Notes under the pieces: model-generated | Database searches by the model: none | The model's input: only the letters and a program-made list of their open reading frames with translations | Told to the model about the DNA's origin: nothing | Position numbers and translations under genes: made by a program | Part shown: one piece after another, positions 44,716 to 52,661 of the stretch | Position numbering within the stretch: the stretch's first letter is position 1 | How the letters are laid out: each line of letters starts with the position of its first letter | Origin: JAUCQB01 sp964586235 | GTDB lineage: Bacteria; Planctomycetota; Phycisphaerae; UBA1845; PWPN01 | Direction: 5' to 3' | NCBI GenBank assembly: GCA_964586235.1 | Contig: CAZPIO010000003.1 | Coordinates: 57,345 to 121,344 of the forward strand | DNA length: 64,000 nt

Positions 44716-46665
44716 ATGATCATCGACGTTGACAAGTACGGGACGTTTGAGCTGGATGCCGATTTCGTGGACCGGTACCGCGAGCGCCCGGTCAGATGGG
44801 GGTTCGGGGCCCTGTCGTGGGTGACCTACAAGCGGAGTTACAGCCGTGACGGGGAGGCATGGTGGCAGACCTGCAAGCGGGTGATCGAGGGAACGTTCAC
44901 CGTCCAGCGGGTCCACTTCAAGGAGCAGGGTGTTCCGTGGGACGAGGCCGCGGCGCGGCATCGGGCCGAGACGGCGTATGACCGGATGTGGCGTTTCAAA
45001 TGGACGCCGCCCGGCCGTGGGCTGTGGATCATGGGGACCCGGCACGTGTACGAGCGAGGCGGCGCGGCGCTGAACAACTGCGGCTTTATCTCGACCAAAG
45101 ATATCGCCCAGGCCTACTCCGAACCGTTCGTGTGGATGATGAGCATGTCGATGCTCGGTGTCGGTGTGGGTTTTGACACCCGCGGAAAAGGTTCGCTGGA
45201 CATTCGGAGACCGGCGCGGGCCGGCGATACCCACGTCATCGCGGATACCCGCGAAGGCTGGGTCGGGGCCCTGCGGCGGGTGCTGGACAGTTATGCGGGC
45301 AGAGCCGCGCTGCCGTCGCGGTGGGATTATTCGCACGTGCGGCCGAAACTCACTCCGCTGAAGAGCTTCGGCGGGTTCGCCAGCGGGCCGGAGCCGCTCC
45401 GCGACATGATCGTGAGCCTGGAGCGCCTGCACGATTCTTGCGTCGGCCGCAAGGTGGATGCCCGCCTGATCGTCGATGCGATGAATATCATCGGTCGCTG
45501 CGTGGTGGCCGGAGGCATCCGACGGACGGCGCAGATCGCCTTCGGCGATCCGGATGATGTGCAGTTCCTCGATCTGAAACTGGACAAGGAGAAGGTGCTC
45601 GAATACCGCTGGGCTTCGAACAACTCGGTGTTCGCCGGGCGGGGGATGGATTACACCGACGCCGCGAGCCGCACCGCGGTGAACGGCGAGCCGGGGTACC
45701 TGTGGCTGGAAAACGCCCGGGCATACGGGCGCATGAAGGATGAGCCCACGTGGGCGGACGCTCCGGCCGAGGGCAGCAACCCGTGCGTGGAGCAGACGCT
45801 GTGGGATCGCGAATTGTGCTGCCTGGTCGAAACGTACCCGGACCACCATGAGAGCCTGGAGGATTACCTGGAGACGCTTCGCGCCGCCTTTGAGTATGCC
45901 AAGACGGTCACACTGGTCCCGATCCACGATCCACCGACGAACGCGGTCATGATGCGCAACCGCCGCATCGGCTGCTCGATGACGGGGATCACACAGGCCA
46001 TCAACCGGCTCGGCGGGCAGCGCTTCTTCGAGTGGTGCGACAAGGGTTACCGCTTCATTCAGCAGGTCGACGAGCAATTATCGACGTTCTTCGGCATTCC
46101 ACGGTCGATCAAGACCACGTCGGTCAAGCCGTCGGGCAGTGTGAGCCTTCTTGCGGGAGCCACGCCCGGCGTACACTGGGAGCACGCGCCGTACTACATC
46201 CGGCGGATACGCGCCGCCGGCGGGCACCCACTGATCGACCTGTGCCGGAAGGCGGGTTACGAGGTTGAGCCGGACGCGTATGCGAGCAACACCATGGTGA
46301 TCTCGTTCCCGGTGCACGTGGAGCACATCACCCGTCGGAAGTCGGAGGTTCCGCTCCGGGAGAAGGTCGACCTGGCCGCGGAGATGCAGCGTCACTGGTC
46401 CGACAACCAGGTAAGTTGCACGGCGGATTTCGACCCGGACACCGAGGCGGAGGAGATTCCCGGCGTGCTGCGCGATTACGAGGACCGGCTGAAGGCCATC
46501 GTGTTCCTGCCGGCGTCGCGGCACGGGTATCAGCAGGCGCCGTACGAAGAGATCACTGAACAGCAATATCGGGAGATGGTCTCGAAGCTCAAGCCGCTGG
46601 GCGGCGACCTGGAGCACGATACGGAGGTTTCGTTCTGCGACGGGGCGAAGTGCGAGCCACTGTGA
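44716..46665 (+). CDS. nrdJ: Adenosylcobalamin-dependent (class II) ribonucleotide reductase, monomeric type
   Basis: A 649-residue reductase of the Lactobacillus RtpR type. The ATG at 44716 has TGAGG six bases upstream. The redox Cys pair and radical Cys appear in LNNCGF and NPCVEQTLWDRELC: the NPC Cys would form the thiyl radical, and the Cys 11 residues later pairs with that of NNCGF. The C-terminal FCDGAKCEPL carries the shuttle Cys pair. The enzyme makes deoxynucleotides from ribonucleoside triphosphates with coenzyme B12 and works with or without oxygen. The cell therefore needs cobalamin. No partner subunit is needed and none is adjacent. It diverges from the kdp operon. Confidence 0.93.
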   Translation: MIIDVDKYGTFELDADFVDRYRERPVRWGFGALSWVTYKRSYSRDGEAWWQTCKRVIEGTFTVQRVHFKEQGVPWDEAAARHRAETAYDRMWRFKWTPPGRGLWIMGTRHVYERGGAALNNCGFISTKDIAQAYSEPFVWMMSMSMLGVGVGFDTRGKGSLDIRRPARAGDTHVIADTREGWVGALRRVLDSYAGRAALPSRWDYSHVRPKLTPLKSFGGFASGPEPLRDMIVSLERLHDSCVGRKVDARLIVDAMNIIGRCVVAGGIRRTAQIAFGDPDDVQFLDLKLDKEKVLEYRWASNNSVFAGRGMDYTDAASRTAVNGEPGYLWLENARAYGRMKDEPTWADAPAEGSNPCVEQTLWDRELCCLVETYPDHHESLEDYLETLRAAFEYAKTVTLVPIHDPPTNAVMMRNRRIGCSMTGITQAINRLGGQRFFEWCDKGYRFIQQVDEQLSTFFGIPRSIKTTSVKPSGSVSLLAGATPGVHWEHAPYYIRRIRAAGGHPLIDLCRKAGYEVEPDAYASNTMVISFPVHVEHITRRKSEVPLREKVDLAAEMQRHWSDNQVSCTADFDPDTEAEEIPGVLRDYEDRLKAIVFLPASRHGYQQAPYEEITEQQYREMVSKLKPLGGDLEHDTEVSFCDGAKCEPL

Positions 46666-46738
46666 TGGCACGCTCTGATAGATTTGCGAGAGACACTGCT
46701 CTGTGACAATGGCCACGGGGGAGGCAGATCGGAAGGGG

Positions 46739-46767
46739 TTGGGAGCGGGCGCCCGAAGCGGTATACT
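46739..46767 (+). promoter_or_regulatory. Promoter of the DUF3616 protein gene
   Basis: TTGGGA (46739-46744), a 17-base spacer and TATACT (46762-46767) form a good sigma70-type promoter. The start of transcription would be near 46774, leaving a 31-base leader with GGAGG (46791-46795) nine bases before the ATG. Confidence 0.6.
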
Positions 46768-46804
46768 CAGGCGCGCTCGCGCTCACCAGTGGAGGTCATT
46801 TATC

Positions 46805-47938
46805 ATGTACTACCGCCGACCGCGGCTGATCGCTTTCTCAATCCGAGCGACGGGGATGTTCTGCGTTCTGCTTCCCATCGGGTGTGAGTCGGGTGGCAGG
46901 ATACCCCCGGCCGCGCCGACGCCGGCGACTTATCGCGGGATTGGCGACGCCTCCGCAGGGGTCGGACTCGACGCGAGCACCTTTGTTGTTGCCGATGATG
47001 AGCATAATACCCTGAGGCTATACCGTCTCGATCGGCCAGAGCCGATTGCTTCCATCGATCTGAGCGTTTTCCTGAAGCCAAAGCCCGTGGAGTCCGAGGT
47101 TGACATCGAGGCAGCAGCCAGACTGGGGGAGCGGATATACTGGATCACGTCGCATGACACCAACAAGCGCGGCCAGACCCAGCCGAACCGAGACTACTTC
47201 TTTGCCACCCAGGTCCGACGCCTGGACGGCCGGTGGGCTGTCGACCCCATAGGCACCCCCAGCCGGAACCTGCTGGAGGCGCTCCTGGATACGCCCGGCT
47301 TCCGCGAGTTGGTACTGCGCGAGTCGCGGCGCCGGGAGGCTTCGTCCGACCGCAAGACCGAGAAGGAGGCCGTGGAGACTCCCCTCGGACTTGGCCTCAA
47401 GATCGAGGGTCTGTGCGCCTGGCCGGACGGGAACCGTTTGTACATGGGTTTCCGGCAGCCCCGCCTGGGAGACGACCAGGGCGGCCCGCCCAAGGCTCTG
47501 GTCATCGCTCTCGAGAACCCGGCGGAAGTTGTGGACGCGGGGGCTACCCCTCGGTTTGGCCAACCGTTGCTGTGGGATCTCGGCGGGCTGGTCATTCGCG
47601 GGATGGAGTATTCAGCGACACACAACGCCGTTCTCGTGGTTGCCGGGCCGGAGAAACAGGGTCCGCACTTCTCGCTCTATCGCTGGAATGGAGATCCTTC
47701 CGTACAACCCGTGCCGGTCCGCTCCATCCCGGCCGGACAGGTTCAGTTGACGCCTGAGAGCCTGATCGTTTTTCCGGGGCAGAGCCGCATGCTGATCGTC
47801 AGCGATGACGGCGAGCTGATCGTTCCTGTCGGCGGAGTTGCCGGGAGTGATTCGCTGGCGGGAAGGCATGTCAAGAACAAGGAGATATCCGACCCGGCAT
47901 TCAGGCAGTTCAGGACGATATGGGTTGATCTTCGTTAA
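46805..47938 (+). CDS. DUF3616-family exported protein
   Basis: A 377-residue protein. The ATG at 46805 follows GGAGG; the longer frame crosses the promoter. The N-terminus (RPRLIAFSIRATGMFCVLLPIGC) is a signal peptide with a Cys at about residue 27, so lipidation is possible, although PIGC is a weak lipobox. The rest matches DUF3616: VESEVDIEAAARLGERIYWITSH, KIEGLCAWPDGNRLYMGFRQP and GLVIRGMEYSATHNAVLVVAG, probably a beta-propeller. The function of the family is unknown. It has its own promoter and is convergent with the HAD lipoprotein gene. Confidence 0.8.
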   Translation: MYYRRPRLIAFSIRATGMFCVLLPIGCESGGRIPPAAPTPATYRGIGDASAGVGLDASTFVVADDEHNTLRLYRLDRPEPIASIDLSVFLKPKPVESEVDIEAAARLGERIYWITSHDTNKRGQTQPNRDYFFATQVRRLDGRWAVDPIGTPSRNLLEALLDTPGFRELVLRESRRREASSDRKTEKEAVETPLGLGLKIEGLCAWPDGNRLYMGFRQPRLGDDQGGPPKALVIALENPAEVVDAGATPRFGQPLLWDLGGLVIRGMEYSATHNAVLVVAGPEKQGPHFSLYRWNGDPSVQPVPVRSIPAGQVQLTPESLIVFPGQSRMLIVSDDGELIVPVGGVAGSDSLAGRHVKNKEISDPAFRQFRTIWVDLR

Positions 47939-48046
47939 ACGGGCGAGCCCGCGTCGCGACGGATCAGGCACGGCGGCGAGTCATGGGGATCACGGCGGCT
48001 GTCGACGGGTCCGGCGAGCCGGCGATTCCGCGGCCCCGAATCCCGC

Positions 48047-49312
48047 TCAGCGGATGGCGGTCTCGTCTTCGATCTCGATGACCTCGCCGGTTTCGGCGTC
48101 CACTTCGATCTCGAGGAACCTGCCCAGAGCCATCAACGCCGTCTCGTAGGTCGGCCGGTTATCGTCCATCTCCAGCTCGATCTCGTAGACCCGCCCTTCG
48201 ACTTCTTTCATTGATCGGGCGAGTGCCTCAGCGAAGGTAAGGCGAGCCTTTGCGCGAGCGGGAAGCGTGTTGTCCATCAGGAACACGACCTCTTTCGCCT
48301 CACCCGCCGTCTCGAGGTTGACATCGAGCTCGACCTTGTACACTCTGCCTTCCCGCAGGAAGGTGAGGAGGTAGACCGCAGTGCCGCCTTTGGTCGCCAG
48401 CCTCAGCTTGAGCAGCTTGTCATCGCCGAATCTGGCCGCGACCTGCTGAAGCACCTCTGGAAACGGTGTCTTCACCTGCTCCAGGGCACGTCGGGCCTCG
48501 GCCTGCTCGTGGGCCAGCCCGGCTTTGCCGACAACCTCGATCAGCAGCGTGGGGAGGAGCAGGGGCATTTCGACGAGCAGCGAAAGATCGACTTCCGGTT
48601 GGGTGCGCACCGCGGAAGGATCCAGCGGCGCCCCGCCAACACCGTATTGCGTCCGGAGGGCCTCGGGGTCGCGGAGCGTGGCCGCGTGCTCCTCAAAGAA
48701 GGCCGCAATCGCCCGCCAGTCCTTGAGTACCTCCGCGTGCTGGTGATACACAACGCTGGGTCGCGGGTTCACGATCAGCGCGAGCATTCCATTTTCCACG
48801 TACGCGTCCGCGTCGGTGTGCCGGTCCCCGATGCCGATCAGAAGGTTGGGCGAGATGCGCCGCAGGGCCGCGATCGCCCGCTTCTTAAAGGCACCGGGCC
48901 AGTACACGTCCACCATCCGGGCGGTCGTCAGCACTGTGCCGGGGGGAAAGCCTGTTTCCCTGAGCCACTTGCGGGTGTGACCGGTGAGCCACTGCGGGCG
49001 GGCCGTCAGGTAGGTGATGTCGAAATCGCGGCTGAGACGGGCGAGCACATCCCGGGCGTGCTCGTAAGGCCGCGAATCATCAGTCCCGACGCCGAGGGTC
49101 AGGCTGGGGTAGTCGGTGATGGAGATGGTTTCGTCAACGTCCACGATGAGGCCCACGCAGTCGCGGGCGGGATCGCCACTCCGGGCGGCCGGAACCGACG
49201 CCGACAGGAGGGTTTCTCCCATTCGCTCGGAGGGCTCGCTGCATCCCGCAAGGAGGCCGGATGCGAGGCCTGCAAGGCAAGCGGAAATAATCACAACGCC
49301 TCTGACGCGCAT
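48047..49312 (-). CDS. Lipoprotein with LNS2/HAD phosphatase-like domain and PepSY-like C-terminus
   Basis: A 421-residue lipoprotein. The ATG at 49312 has GGGAG six bases upstream; the lipobox LLAGC is at about residues 20-24. Residues about 50-220 match the LNS2/App1-type HAD fold: the nucleophile motif DVDETIS, then YLTARPQWLTGHTRKWL and GIGDRHTDADAY. Residues about 290-421 hold two strands-and-helix units (VYKVELDVNLETAG and GRVYEIELEMDDNRPT ... EVIEIEDE) like PepSY domains. HAD enzymes of this type dephosphorylate phosphatidate or similar substrates. Combination with PepSY-like units in a lipoprotein is unusual. It is convergent with the DUF3616 gene. Confidence 0.75.
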   Translation of the reverse strand: MRVRGVVIISACLAGLASGLLAGCSEPSERMGETLLSASVPAARSGDPARDCVGLIVDVDETISITDYPSLTLGVGTDDSRPYEHARDVLARLSRDFDITYLTARPQWLTGHTRKWLRETGFPPGTVLTTARMVDVYWPGAFKKRAIAALRRISPNLLIGIGDRHTDADAYVENGMLALIVNPRPSVVYHQHAEVLKDWRAIAAFFEEHAATLRDPEALRTQYGVGGAPLDPSAVRTQPEVDLSLLVEMPLLLPTLLIEVVGKAGLAHEQAEARRALEQVKTPFPEVLQQVAARFGDDKLLKLRLATKGGTAVYLLTFLREGRVYKVELDVNLETAGEAKEVVFLMDNTLPARAKARLTFAEALARSMKEVEGRVYEIELEMDDNRPTYETALMALGRFLEIEVDAETGEVIEIEDETAIR

Positions 49313-49572
49313 GACTGACTCCCGGATCGTTGACGATCGCATTGTCGACAAAAGGCCTTGCAGCGGCAACCCGTGCCTAAGCCCGACCGAAGGTTGAGCG
49401 AACGCGATCGGCCATCCGTGCGACATCGGTTGCTGGTGAAATCGCCGCGGGCGCTTTCCTTGTGCCGGACTGCCCATGCCCGGCAAATTCGCTTAACATT
49501 AGAGAAAGCGGTCTGGTGACAGTGAGTCGCACGCAATCGTCCGGCGGCCGATTGCGCAGTGGAGGAGAGCCC

Positions 49573-50079
49573 ATGCAGGTGAAACGGACTACGTCAAGTC
49601 AGAAGCGCCGGCGGATACTGCTGCTTGGAGGAGCGGTGCTGGTGCTGGCGTGCGTTGGCGCGGCGGGGATCTACAAGCGCTTCTACGCGGGTACACCCGG
49701 CGACCGGAAGCGTTGTGCTGAAAACCTCCAGGCGATCGGCCGGGCCTGCATCAGCTACGCCAGTTCGCACGAGGGCAACTTCCCCGCCTCGTTGAAGGAG
49801 CTCGGACAAGTCAGCGAGGGATTGCGGCGCGACCAGCTTTCCTGCCCGAACGCCGGGAAGAAGGGTCGCCGGGGCGACTACGTGTACGTGCCGGGCTATC
49901 GCAACACGGATGATCCGAACAGCATCCTGGTCTACGAGCCGCCGGGCAATCATAAGAAGAAGCCCGGCGGGCACGTTCTCCTGGTAAGCGGGGTCGTGAA
50001 CTGGCTGGATGAGCAGCAGCACGAGGCGGCGATGGTCCAGGTCAAAGCCCGGCAGGCACGCCCGCCGGCGGGCCGGTAG
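49573..50079 (+). CDS. Membrane-anchored pilin-like protein (type II secretion/DUF1559-like)
   Basis: A 168-residue protein. The ATG at 49573 follows GGAGGAG. A basic start (KRTTSSQKRRR) leads into one membrane helix (ILLLGGAVLVLACVGAAGIY), then a periplasmic domain with NLQAIGRACISYASSHEGNFPASLKEL. That helix resembles the NLRQIGLALHNY segment of planctomycete pseudopilin-like proteins. Two Cys residues (RCAENL, LSCPNA) may form a disulfide. The end has HVLLVSGVVNWLDEQQ, like the conserved tail motif of these proteins. A G-x-x-x-x-E prepilin cleavage site was not seen. The function is uncertain; it probably faces the periplasm. Confidence 0.6.
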   Translation: MQVKRTTSSQKRRRILLLGGAVLVLACVGAAGIYKRFYAGTPGDRKRCAENLQAIGRACISYASSHEGNFPASLKELGQVSEGLRRDQLSCPNAGKKGRRGDYVYVPGYRNTDDPNSILVYEPPGNHKKKPGGHVLLVSGVVNWLDEQQHEAAMVQVKARQARPPAGR

Positions 50080-50277
50080 CAGGGCCCGGGCATGTCCTGC
50101 GCTGCAGGGTGTGGCCGGCCTGCGACGATCAGCTAACGCGTGGTGGGCGGCTGATGCGTGCTGCGTCGGCGACTGTTCTGTCCGGTTCCAGAATCCATCC
50201 TGTCGTTTCGTTGCGTATGAGGGACTGATCAGCGCTGCCCTGCCCCGAATCGACGATCCGGAATTCGCGGTCACCTG

Positions 50278-51474
50278 TTACGCTCGTTCATGCTCGCGAT
50301 AGTGCCTTAGCCCTTCGATGACGGCCTCGATGTTTTCGCGCGGCACACCGGGGGTGATGCTGCTGCTGCCGCCGAGCATCAGGCCGATGGGCGGGCCCTT
50401 GGCGACAAGCCATTTCATCTCGTCGATGACATCCTGCCGGGTGCCGAACGGGAGCGTCCGCGTCACGGAGACGCCGGCGATGATGAACAGCGGGTTGCCG
50501 TTGCGATCGGTCATCCGGCAGATCCGCTCGTAGTCCATGCCGTCTTCATACTGGAAGCCCTGGAAGCCACCGATACCCACTTCGAGCAGCCGCGGCACCA
50601 TCGCCATCAGGTTGCCGTCGCAGTGCCAGATGAGGCGTATGCCGGCGTCGAGAAACGGCTGGATCGCGCGGGCGAAGTGGGGAAACCAGATCTCGTCGAG
50701 CGACCGGATGTCCACCAGGGTTCCGCGGGAGTCGGCCATGTCGTAGTCGAGGCGGATAAGCCGCGGCAGGCCGCCCCGGATGATCGCAGCGGCAGCGGTC
50801 TGGTTCTCGAGCCTTGCGAGATCAGCCTGCTGGGCGAAGTCCTTCTCCATGACCTCGGGCCAGAGAGCGTAGGCCATGAAGTAGTTCTCGTAACCGTAGG
50901 TGTAGTTGTGGAAGATCGGGAACGCCTGGAAGCCGTCGCTGTAGGGGCCTTTGAGAATGTTGAGGCCGAAACGGTGCTGGATCGCCCGCTCAGCGGCGAT
51001 CAGCTCATCGATGCGCGTTGCGTCAAGGGGCTTATACGAGCGAATCCGCTCCGCGCGCCGGGGGAAGACGACCCGCTCAAGATGCTCGAGGACAGCTTCG
51101 GGCGAATCGATTCGGATGCCGTCGAGGACAATGTCGGTCTCACCGGTTGTGGGACTTCGCATGGTGGCGGAGTCGAAGCCGTGGGCGCCGATGGTCAGCG
51201 GGTTGTCGGGGATGTACTGGTCGATGTAGCAGACGCCGGCGAGGTCCTGGAAGGCGAGGTAGACCGCGTCGGGGTCTTTGGCATAGTCGCCGGGGGCCCG
51301 GTCGGCGACCTCTTCGACGACGGAGATGTCCATCACGTGGAGGAACCAGGCGGGGATGCCGCGGGTCGGCTTCATGTCGATGGTGTCGTGGGCGAGCTGC
51401 GCCCGCTCGCCCCACCGTCCTTCAGACAACATGGATCCAAATGATTTCACTCTTTCAGCCGACATTTTCCACAT
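50278..51474 (-). CDS. Uroporphyrinogen decarboxylase (URO-D)-family protein
   Basis: A 398-residue TIM-barrel protein of the URO-D superfamily. The GAGGTC before the ATG at 51474 is a close but weak ribosome-binding site; the ATG at 51465 is also possible. Family features include RIDELIAAERAIQHRFGLNILKG, the late IWHCDGNLMAMVPRLLEVG (His possibly a metal ligand) and GLMLGGSSSITPGVPRENIEAV. Divergent members in planctomycetes are not heme enzymes; many resemble cobamide-dependent methyltransferases such as MtbA. With a B12-dependent reductase nearby, methyl transfer is possible but not shown. No heme or corrinoid gene is adjacent. Confidence 0.85.
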   Translation of the reverse strand: MWKMSAERVKSFGSMLSEGRWGERAQLAHDTIDMKPTRGIPAWFLHVMDISVVEEVADRAPGDYAKDPDAVYLAFQDLAGVCYIDQYIPDNPLTIGAHGFDSATMRSPTTGETDIVLDGIRIDSPEAVLEHLERVVFPRRAERIRSYKPLDATRIDELIAAERAIQHRFGLNILKGPYSDGFQAFPIFHNYTYGYENYFMAYALWPEVMEKDFAQQADLARLENQTAAAAIIRGGLPRLIRLDYDMADSRGTLVDIRSLDEIWFPHFARAIQPFLDAGIRLIWHCDGNLMAMVPRLLEVGIGGFQGFQYEDGMDYERICRMTDRNGNPLFIIAGVSVTRTLPFGTRQDVIDEMKWLVAKGPPIGLMLGGSSSITPGVPRENIEAVIEGLRHYREHERA

Positions 51475-51929
51475 GACCTCGGTTCGCCACGCCATTGGGC
51501 GGCATCGAGGCATGGTACAGCGACCTTGGTCCTCTCGAAAGGCCGATACTGCCCGGTTGCTTGAGGCGGGTCCGTGACAGTTGAAGCCCTCGTCCGGAGC
51601 ACCGTCTTCATTGCGGCAACAGCCGGATCGAGCGTATGGCCGGGGCAGCATGGGGGCGCCATGTATTCCACGAAGTCCTTTATCGACAGAGACCTACGGC
51701 GTTTTCACGGTCGAGAACGCGGGCTGCAGGCGGCCGTCAATTCACCGAGCACTCGAAAACAGGTCGCCGCACGCAGCGACTGACCCGCTCAGCAGCCAAT
51801 GCCGGGGAACCGGCGGTGCCCGTCGACCCGCAGAGGCGAGTTCCCCGTGTTTCGGACGATTGTCGCTGCGATGACCACCCCGTCACGCTGGAGGCCAGGC
51901 GAGTCTGGCCCTGCTGATGCGTTTTTGGC
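51475..51929. other. Gene-free stretch upstream of the two-component system
   Basis: No supported coding frame is present. A hairpin with 8-bp arms (CGGGGAAC at 51803-51810 and GTTCCCCG at 51840-51847) has a long 29-base loop and is followed by GTGTTTC. It could be a terminator for transcription from the left, but nothing obvious needs one. The response-regulator box starts at 51930. Confidence 0.4.
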
Positions 51930-51961
51930 CTTCACGTGCTCTTAAGGTTACCCTCGATATC
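51930..51961 (+). promoter_or_regulatory. CTTAAGGTT box and -10 before the response-regulator gene
   Basis: CTTCACGTGCT (51930-51940) is followed by CTTAAGGTT (51941-51949), an 11-base-period direct repeat. Six bases later comes GATATC (51956-51961) as a -10. The same arrangement is at 56128-56159 and 59458-59489. It resembles PmrA/BasR-type boxes and suggests autoregulation of this two-component system. Confidence 0.6.
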
Positions 51962-52007
51962 CTGGCACCTGTGAGCGACCATACGACCAAGACGCGTGAG
52001 GCACCAC

Positions 52008-52661
52008 ATGCGAGTGCTGGTGATTGAAGACGAGCCCGACCTGCTGGAGGCGCTGGGGCAGGCGCTTCGAGAGGCCGGATATGCGGTGGACGAGACTTCG
52101 GACGGCCGCAACGGGCTGTTCAAGGCGGCTGGGACGGATTACGACGCGATTGTGCTCGATCTGATGCTGCCGGGCATGAGTGGGTGGGACCTGCTGCGCG
52201 AGCTGCGGAAGAGCAAGTCGACGCCGGTGCTCATCCTGACCGCTCGCGACACGCTGCCCGACCGGGTCAGAGGCCTCGATGCCGGGGGCGACGACTACCT
52301 GACCAAGCCGTTCGAGCTCCCCGAATTGCTGGCTCGTCTTCGGGCGTTGATTCGCCGTGGCGCCGGCCAGGCAAGCGCGATGATCGAGATCGGAGACGTG
52401 ACCGTGAATACGGCCGACCGCACCGTCCGCAAGGCGGGACAGGTGGTCGCCCTGACACCGACGGAGTACGCACTGGTTGAACTCCTCGCGCTGCACCGGG
52501 GCAAGCTGGTCACGCGAACGATGATCTACGAGCACCTGTTCGACGAGAACAACGATACCTTGTCGAACCTGGTTGATGTCCACGTCGCCAACGTGCGAAA
52601 GAAGCTTGGGAAGGAATTGATCACCACCCGCCGGGGCGAGGGGTACCAGGTGCATGTTTAG
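52008..52661 (+). CDS. OmpR/PhoB-family response regulator
   Basis: A 217-residue regulator. The ATG at 52008 has TGAGG six bases upstream. The receiver domain (1-118) has VIEDEPDLL, the phospho-acceptor in DAIVLDLMLPG, ILTARD and YLTKPF. The winged helix (about 125-217) has LTPTEYALVELLALHRGKLVTRTMIYEHLFD. Its closest pattern is the QseB/PmrA/CusR group, whose members bind direct repeats with half-sites near CTTAAG. It overlaps the histidine-kinase gene by eight bases. A CTTAAGGTT box lies upstream of this gene, of macA and of the exporter permease, so I infer these as its targets. Confidence 0.92.
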   Translation: MRVLVIEDEPDLLEALGQALREAGYAVDETSDGRNGLFKAAGTDYDAIVLDLMLPGMSGWDLLRELRKSKSTPVLILTARDTLPDRVRGLDAGGDDYLTKPFELPELLARLRALIRRGAGQASAMIEIGDVTVNTADRTVRKAGQVVALTPTEYALVELLALHRGKLVTRTMIYEHLFDENNDTLSNLVDVHVANVRKKLGKELITTRRGEGYQVHV

